Part shown: positions 6,913 through 9,618 of the stretch, piece by piece
Layout: every line of letters begins with the position of its first letter
Position numbering within the stretch: position 1 is the first letter of the stretch
NCBI GenBank assembly: GCA_031289815.1
Contig: JAITOS010000120.1
Span: 1 to 9,618, forward strand
Source of the DNA: Peptococcaceae bacterium
Lineage (GTDB): Bacteria > Bacillota > Desulfitobacteriia > Desulfitobacteriales > Desulfitobacteriaceae
Direction of reading: 5' to 3'
DNA length: 9,618 bases
The notes under the pieces: generated by a model
The model's database searches: none
Told to the model about the DNA's origin: nothing
What the model saw: the letters and a program-made list of their open reading frames with translations, nothing else
Program-made: the position numbers and the translations under genes

Positions 6913-6922
6913 TTTACGACGG

Positions 6923-6951
6923 ATAGTACCTGCTTTCAAGCAAACTTCCAA
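6923..6951 (-). promoter_or_regulatory. Candidate promoter of the V4R-GGDEF operon
   Basis: Read on the - strand, TTGGAA (complement of 6946-6951), a 17-bp spacer and TACTAT (complement of 6923-6928) match sigma-A elements. Transcription would start near 6916, placing repeat copy B at the very start of the leader. The spacer holds a small inverted repeat, GCTT-GA-AAGC. Confidence 0.5.
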
Positions 6952-7040
6952 CTATCAACTATCACTATATCAGATTCAGCAAACCAATACAATATTTCCC
7001 CATAATCTCCCTTAATTCGACAATTTTCACGGTCAAGACA

Positions 7041-7123
7041 GTGTTCCGGCAAGACGCTACTGATTCGTTGCCGCTGGCAACGGCAGACAAGCCGAACACG
7101 CCCGCTAAGGAAGTAGCAGCGGG
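7041..7123. repeat. Cluster of inverted repeats (possible structured RNA)
   Basis: GTGTTC-C-GGC (7041-7050) pairs with GCCGAACAC (7091-7099) with one bulged base. It encloses a perfect 7-bp hairpin, CGTTGCC-GCT-GGCAACG (7066-7082). A third stem follows: CCCGCT (7101-7106) with AGCGGG (7118-7123). None is followed by a T-run on either strand, so simple terminators are unlikely. The element sits directly downstream of tRNA-Leu in its direction of transcription. Whether it is transcribed, and from which strand, is unknown. Confidence 0.5.
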
Positions 7124-7171
7124 GGTTCGATTCGTTTCTCATGGTGCGAGAGAAGGGACTCGAACCCCCAC
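7119..7171. repeat. Inverted repeat joining the tRNA-Leu 3' end to its trailer
   Basis: Bases 7119-7140 match the reverse complement of 7150-7171 at 18 of 22 positions, including ten perfect bases, GGGGGTTCGA against TCGAACCCCC. The right arm is the T-arm and acceptor side of tRNA-Leu; the left arm lies just beyond the CCA. The precursor tRNA could therefore pair its T-arm with its own trailer. Confidence 0.65.
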
Positions 7172-7224
7172 GGTTTCCCGCTGGAACCTAAATCCAGTGC
7201 GTCTGCCAGTTCCGCCACTCTCGC
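7142..7224 (-). tRNA. tRNA-Leu, anticodon UAG
   Basis: An 83-nt class II tRNA. The acceptor arms GCGAGAG (complement of 7218-7224) and CTCTCGC pair perfectly. The anticodon stem CTGGA/TCCAG encloses loop TTTAGGT, with TAG reading CUN leucine codons. There is a long variable arm, a T-loop in GGTTCGAGTCC and an encoded CCA (complement of 7142-7144). The D-loop carries the expected ACTGGCAGACGC. The gene lies between the CWB2 gene and the V4R operon, with its own promoter at 7275-7303. Confidence 0.95.
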
Positions 7225-7274
7225 CGATAAGCGATCCGCCCTACACGATCGCGGATCTATCCGTCTCCACCCCT

Positions 7275-7303
7275 ATTATATCTCAGTTTTGCCAAGGCGG
7301 CAA
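7275..7303 (-). promoter_or_regulatory. Promoter of tRNA-Leu
   Basis: On the - strand TTGCCG (complement of 7298-7303), a 17-bp spacer and an exact TATAAT (complement of 7275-7280) lie about 50 bp before the tRNA 5' end. The -35 box almost touches the stop codon of the upstream CWB2 gene (7308-7310). Confidence 0.75.
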
Positions 7304-7307
7304 CTTT

Positions 7308-8459
7308 TCAATACACCTCGCTGAGCGCCCTTACGGCCTCGTCCGAAACTTCCTTCACTGTTCCGATCACCGTAATGACCGTCTGCGTATAGCCATTCGC
7401 TCTGTTTTTTTCCGCATACTCACGCAATAACGCTAAGGTACTGGCGTCAACCACTTCTGAAACCAATACCAAGGGCGCGTGGTTGACCGCCGCCAATACC
7501 GCCCCGTTCAGAGCGTCCGAATAGTTCGTACCGGAAGCGACATAAATCCGGGGAATAATATTTCCTTTCCCTTGACGGGCATAAAAGATCTCAAAGCCGA
7601 TCCGGTTCACCGCCGCCGAAGTCTCATAACGATTATTGCCCTGATATCGCGTCCTGAGCATTCCCGCGTATTTCATCCGGCTGAACAGGTTCTGCACGAT
7701 CTGATCGGGCACAACCGCCGTCCCGCCCACCATATGAAACGCCTGTCTTCCTAACCAGGGATTGAGGCGGTTTAAGTAGTGAAGAACGCTGTCCGGCACC
7801 TCTCCCCGCGAGGGCAGTAAAAGAATCGGCACGCCGCCCAGCCGGGCGGAGGTCACTTCCCCCTGGTTATTCAGATATTGCGCTTCTTCCGCGGTCACAT
7901 TTCCTAATAAGGACGCCGCCACCGAAGCGCTTAGAGCATCCGGATAATCCTCTCCCGAGACCAAAAAAAACTCCGTGCCGTCATGCTGCATTTCCTTGGC
8001 GATTTCTACCGCCGTCGCATAGCGATCTACGCCGGCCAGCCGGTGAATATGCGCTGAATCGAAGCCCAGACGTCCCAAGGCGTCGATAAAGGATTCCGAG
8101 ATCACCGACGTCCCGCCCAGAAGATAGATCTGTCCTTCAGGATCGAGATGCTTCTGCACATACAACAGAGCGTCATAGCTGTTTTCCGGCAGATCGTTGA
8201 CCAACAACAGCGGGGCGTTCTTTTGGCGCGCCAGAGGAACTCCGGCCAGAGCGTCGGCAAAGCCGTTGCCATTCGCCAATACGACGTTATATACTTTACT
8301 TGGGTTCATTTTATAAGCAATCTGCACGGACGTCTGGAACCGATTCATTCCATAAATCCGTTCTATCTGACCGGCAGCCAATACGGCCTTACTGCTGACG
8401 CACGTCAGCAAAATACTGAGAAAAAGCAACAAGACATACTTTCTTCTCTGTTTATCCAC
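7308..8459 (-). CDS. Secreted cell-wall-binding-repeat-2 (CWB2) protein
   Basis: An exported protein of 383 residues built almost entirely of three CWB2 (PF04122-type) repeats, the modules that anchor clostridial surface proteins to the wall through secondary polymers. A signal peptide is clear: basic KQRRK, a hydrophobic stretch at about 8-20, and a likely cleavage near residues 28-29 (AVLAAG). Repeat starts are visible at IERIYGMNRFQTSVQIA (about 32), IHRLAGVDRYATAVEIA (about 140) and TRYQGNNRYETSAAV (about 270). Each is followed by FADAL-, YPDAL- or YSDAL-type and GG(T)-type segments. No extra effector domain is present, so it may be only a wall-anchored scaffold. Translation probably starts at GTG 8459, nine bases from AGGAG; an ATG four bases upstream is in another frame and stops after three codons. 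It lies between the deaminase (130 bp away) and tRNA-Leu, all on the - strand. Confidence 0.9.
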   Translation of the reverse strand: MDKQRRKYVLLLFLSILLTCVSSKAVLAAGQIERIYGMNRFQTSVQIAYKMNPSKVYNVVLANGNGFADALAGVPLARQKNAPLLLVNDLPENSYDALLYVQKHLDPEGQIYLLGGTSVISESFIDALGRLGFDSAHIHRLAGVDRYATAVEIAKEMQHDGTEFFLVSGEDYPDALSASVAASLLGNVTAEEAQYLNNQGEVTSARLGGVPILLLPSRGEVPDSVLHYLNRLNPWLGRQAFHMVGGTAVVPDQIVQNLFSRMKYAGMLRTRYQGNNRYETSAAVNRIGFEIFYARQGKGNIIPRIYVASGTNYSDALNGAVLAAVNHAPLVLVSEVVDASTLALLREYAEKNRANGYTQTVITVIGTVKEVSDEAVRALSEVY

Positions 8460-8506
8460 ACATGACCACTCCTGTTAAAATTACCGCTCCTGTGAAAAAG
8501 AGTCGT

Positions 8507-8536
8507 AATGTATTGTATTCCACAGACTTTCGTAAA
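8507..8536 (-). promoter_or_regulatory. Weak candidate promoter of the CWB2 gene
   Basis: In the 129-bp gap after the deaminase, TTTACG (complement of 8531-8536), an 18-bp spacer and TACATT (complement of 8507-8512) give a modest sigma-A match. It lies about 50 bp before the GTG start. An overlapping TACAAT (complement of 8512-8517) is an alternative -10 box. Confidence 0.3.
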
Positions 8537-8588
8537 TTCCTTCATTCTGGGCGTTTGCCATTTTCCAAAGAGCAGAGGACGATCCCTT

Positions 8589-9044
8589 CTAGTAGATGGT
8601 CTTGCCCGTCCGGCGATACTCGTCATACAGGGCGATCCCCTCTTCCCGATCGATCTGTTCCACTTCCAGGAGCTTGTCTTCCCCGCGGAGGTGGCGGTAG
8701 ATGCCGCTGTCCCGGAAACCGATTTTCTCCGCTTCCGCCGCCGCCGAAGCGAAATAAACCCGCTGGATGTTGGCCCAAATAATGGCCGACAAACACATCG
8801 GACAGGGCTCACCGGTGGCGTAGAGCACGCTTCCCGTTAAATCGTAGGTTTGCAGCTTCCGGCAGGCCTGACGGATAGCCACTATTTCCGCGTGAGCCGT
8901 CGGATCGTGGGAACAGAGCACTTCATTGCTGGCCGCGCTCAGCACTTTTCCCGCTTTGACGATCACCGCGCCAAAAGGGCCGCCTTTCCCTTCGGCCACG
9001 CCTTTCCGCGCCTCTTTTAACGCCATCTCCATATATGGGTTCAT
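8589..9044 (-). CDS. CDA-fold purine/nucleoside deaminase, GuaD-like
   Basis: A zinc-dependent cytosolic deaminase of 151 residues. The zinc ligands and catalytic glutamate are visible: H51 and E53 in DPTAHAEIVAIR, and C81 and C84 in GEPCPMCLSAIIWA. The N-terminal GGPFGAVIVK and the segment GFRDSGIYRHL resemble Bacillus guanine deaminase (GuaD, about 156 residues) more than the tRNA deaminase TadA. Conversion of guanine to xanthine and ammonia is therefore the best guess. A nucleoside or cytosine-type substrate, or an unassigned deaminase, cannot be excluded. ATG 9044 has AAGGAG seven bases upstream. The gene follows a terminator-like hairpin downstream of the NlpC/P60 gene, so it probably has its own promoter in 9045-9154, though I see no good match. 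That leader also has a GCGGCGG/CCGCCGC stem (9106-9112 with 9128-9134). Confidence 0.85.
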   Translation of the reverse strand: MNPYMEMALKEARKGVAEGKGGPFGAVIVKAGKVLSAASNEVLCSHDPTAHAEIVAIRQACRKLQTYDLTGSVLYATGEPCPMCLSAIIWANIQRVYFASAAAEAEKIGFRDSGIYRHLRGEDKLLEVEQIDREEGIALYDEYRRTGKTIY

Positions 9045-9154
9045 CGGCGAACTCCTTCCCCCCTATCCGGGTCGGCCTTCTCTATCCGTGAGATTTTCCG
9101 GCTGAGCGGCGGACTTTCAACACCCAACCGCCGCCCCTGCCGGACGCGCCGGTT

Positions 9155-9187
9155 AAGAAGCCGCCGGGTTTCAGTCGGCGGCTTCTT
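9155..9187 (-). terminator. Terminator-like hairpin after the NlpC/P60 gene
   Basis: A perfect 12-bp stem, AAGAAGCCGCCG (9155-9166) with CGGCGGCTTCTT (9176-9187), has a 9-base loop. It begins 23 bases after the peptidase stop codon. On the - strand the stem ends in TTCTT and is followed by AACC, so the T-run is very short. It may still be an intrinsic terminator or a processing or attenuator structure before the deaminase gene. Confidence 0.6.
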
Positions 9188-9216
9188 GCTATTTGTTATT
9201 CGTTATTTCGTTATTC
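9188..9216 (-). repeat. Short tandem repeat across the NlpC/P60 stop codon
   Basis: Read on the - strand, GAATAAC, GAAATAAC, GAATAAC and a degenerate AAATAGC follow one another. The first unit contains the TAA stop of the peptidase gene. The array then abuts the terminator-like hairpin. Confidence 0.6.
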
Positions 9217-9618
9217 ATATCTCCGGGCGCCAAGGTAACGGGAGGCATAATAGCTGTCGCTTAAACTCGTAACTTTAACCAGATCCCTCGGATTGCTGGC
9301 GTGTACAAAGCTCCCGCCGCCTATGTAGACGCCCACATGGGAAGCCCCGCTGTCGTAGGTCTTAAAGAACAGCAGATCGCCAAGCTCCAGATCATCCCGG
9401 CTGACAGCCGTTCCTCCGGCAAACTGATCGTAGGAAGTCCGGGGGATGGCGATCCCTGAACCCGCGTAGACATACTTCGTAAATCCTGAACAGTCGAACC
9501 CGTTTCTGGAGCTCCCGCCGGCTACATAAGGAATACCCACCAAAGTAAGCGCCAATTCCGCAATTTCCGCGTGGCTCCGGTTTCCACGGGAAACCGGCTG
9601 CGCCTCTTGAACGGGCGG
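9211..9618 (-). CDS. NlpC/P60 peptidoglycan endopeptidase, 5' part outside window
   Basis: This is the C-terminal 135 residues of a cysteine peptidase that cuts peptide bonds in wall stem peptides, typically the D-gamma-glutamyl-diaminopimelate bond. The catalytic Cys lies in NGFDCSGF (codon complement 9490-9492), the His in SHVGVYIGGG (complement 9337-9339), and the third polar residue is the His of FVHASNP (complement 9301-9303). The domain is complete from AEIAELALTLVGIPYVAGG to the C-terminus. A TTG at 9555 could be taken as a start, but the frame stays open to the window edge and reads as a Pro/Gln-rich linker (PPVQEAQPVSRGNRSH). The gene therefore continues upstream, probably with a signal peptide and wall-binding repeats. 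The product is likely secreted. Confidence 0.9.
   Translation of the reverse strand, partial: PPVQEAQPVSRGNRSHAEIAELALTLVGIPYVAGGSSRNGFDCSGFTKYVYAGSGIAIPRTSYDQFAGGTAVSRDDLELGDLLFFKTYDSGASHVGVYIGGGSFVHASNPRDLVKVTSLSDSYYASRYLGARRYE

Larger units (their letters stand above)
6800..7141. other. Gene-free stretch between V4R and tRNA-Leu
   Basis: I see no supported protein gene in these roughly 340 bases. They hold the V4R ribosome binding site, an AT-rich leader (6816-6852), repeat copy B, the candidate promoter, short AACTATC-like repeats (6950-6968) and, at 7041-7123, three inverted repeats. A 68-codon open frame on the - strand (6936-7142) lacks a ribosome binding site, begins at the tRNA 3' end and resembles nothing I know. 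Confidence 0.6.

Noticed and set aside
7041..7141. A second tRNA or tmRNA on the + strand suggested by GGGGGTTCGATTC
   Set aside because: No matching 5' acceptor strand, anticodon arm or paired T-stem could be found.
6936..7142. 68-codon open frame on the - strand
   Set aside because: It begins at the tRNA CCA end, has no ribosome binding site, and crosses the inverted-repeat cluster; no recognisable motif.
7119..7142. tRNA 3'-end duplication as an integration (att) site
   Set aside because: Integrases leave direct repeats of the tRNA 3' end. Here the similar segment is inverted, immediately adjacent, and no integrase or mobile gene is present.

Overview
The window looks like chromosomal DNA of a Bacillota (Firmicutes) bacterium of moderate GC content. 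Supporting signs are strong AGGAGG-type ribosome binding sites, sigma-A-like promoters (one exact TATAAT lies before a tRNA gene), a three-repeat cell-wall-binding-repeat-2 surface protein of the clostridial type, and an NlpC/P60 wall hydrolase. I cannot place it more precisely; Clostridia and Negativicutes both fit. No phage, transposase, CRISPR or conjugation gene is visible.

Left part (1-1900, + strand). A GC-rich imperfect palindrome of about 183 bp (2-184) is followed by a good promoter whose -10 box overlaps a perfect 22-bp inverted repeat (258-279). This controls a branched-chain amino acid aminotransferase (ilvE-type) and, 50 bp later, a MarR-family regulator of the MhqR-like group that probably starts at a CTG codon. 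The operator resembles the MhqR box, so the regulator probably represses its own operon.

Middle (1996-6951). Two signalling cassettes face each other. On the + strand a FIST-domain sensor protein precedes a soluble hybrid histidine kinase (coiled coil, PAS-like, HisKA, HATPase, receiver). On the - strand a small V4R-domain protein precedes a soluble HAMP-like/PAS/GGDEF diguanylate cyclase. The two cassettes converge so tightly that the stop codons of the kinase and the cyclase share one CTAG. The layout suggests two cytosolic ligand-sensing proteins, each feeding a membrane-free output enzyme: phosphorelay in one case, c-di-GMP in the other. A 60-bp direct repeat (52/60 identical) flanks the V4R gene: one copy lies just after a candidate promoter, the other overlaps the V4R stop codon and leads into the cyclase start.

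Right part (7041-9618, - strand). A stretch rich in inverted repeats precedes tRNA-Leu(UAG), which has an encoded CCA and a good promoter. Next come a secreted CWB2-repeat protein, a GuaD-like purine/nucleoside deaminase, a terminator-like hairpin and the 3' part of an NlpC/P60 peptidase that runs off the window edge.

Most genes are recognisable families. The points worth following up are the regulatory and repeat structures, and the paired sensor/output arrangement.
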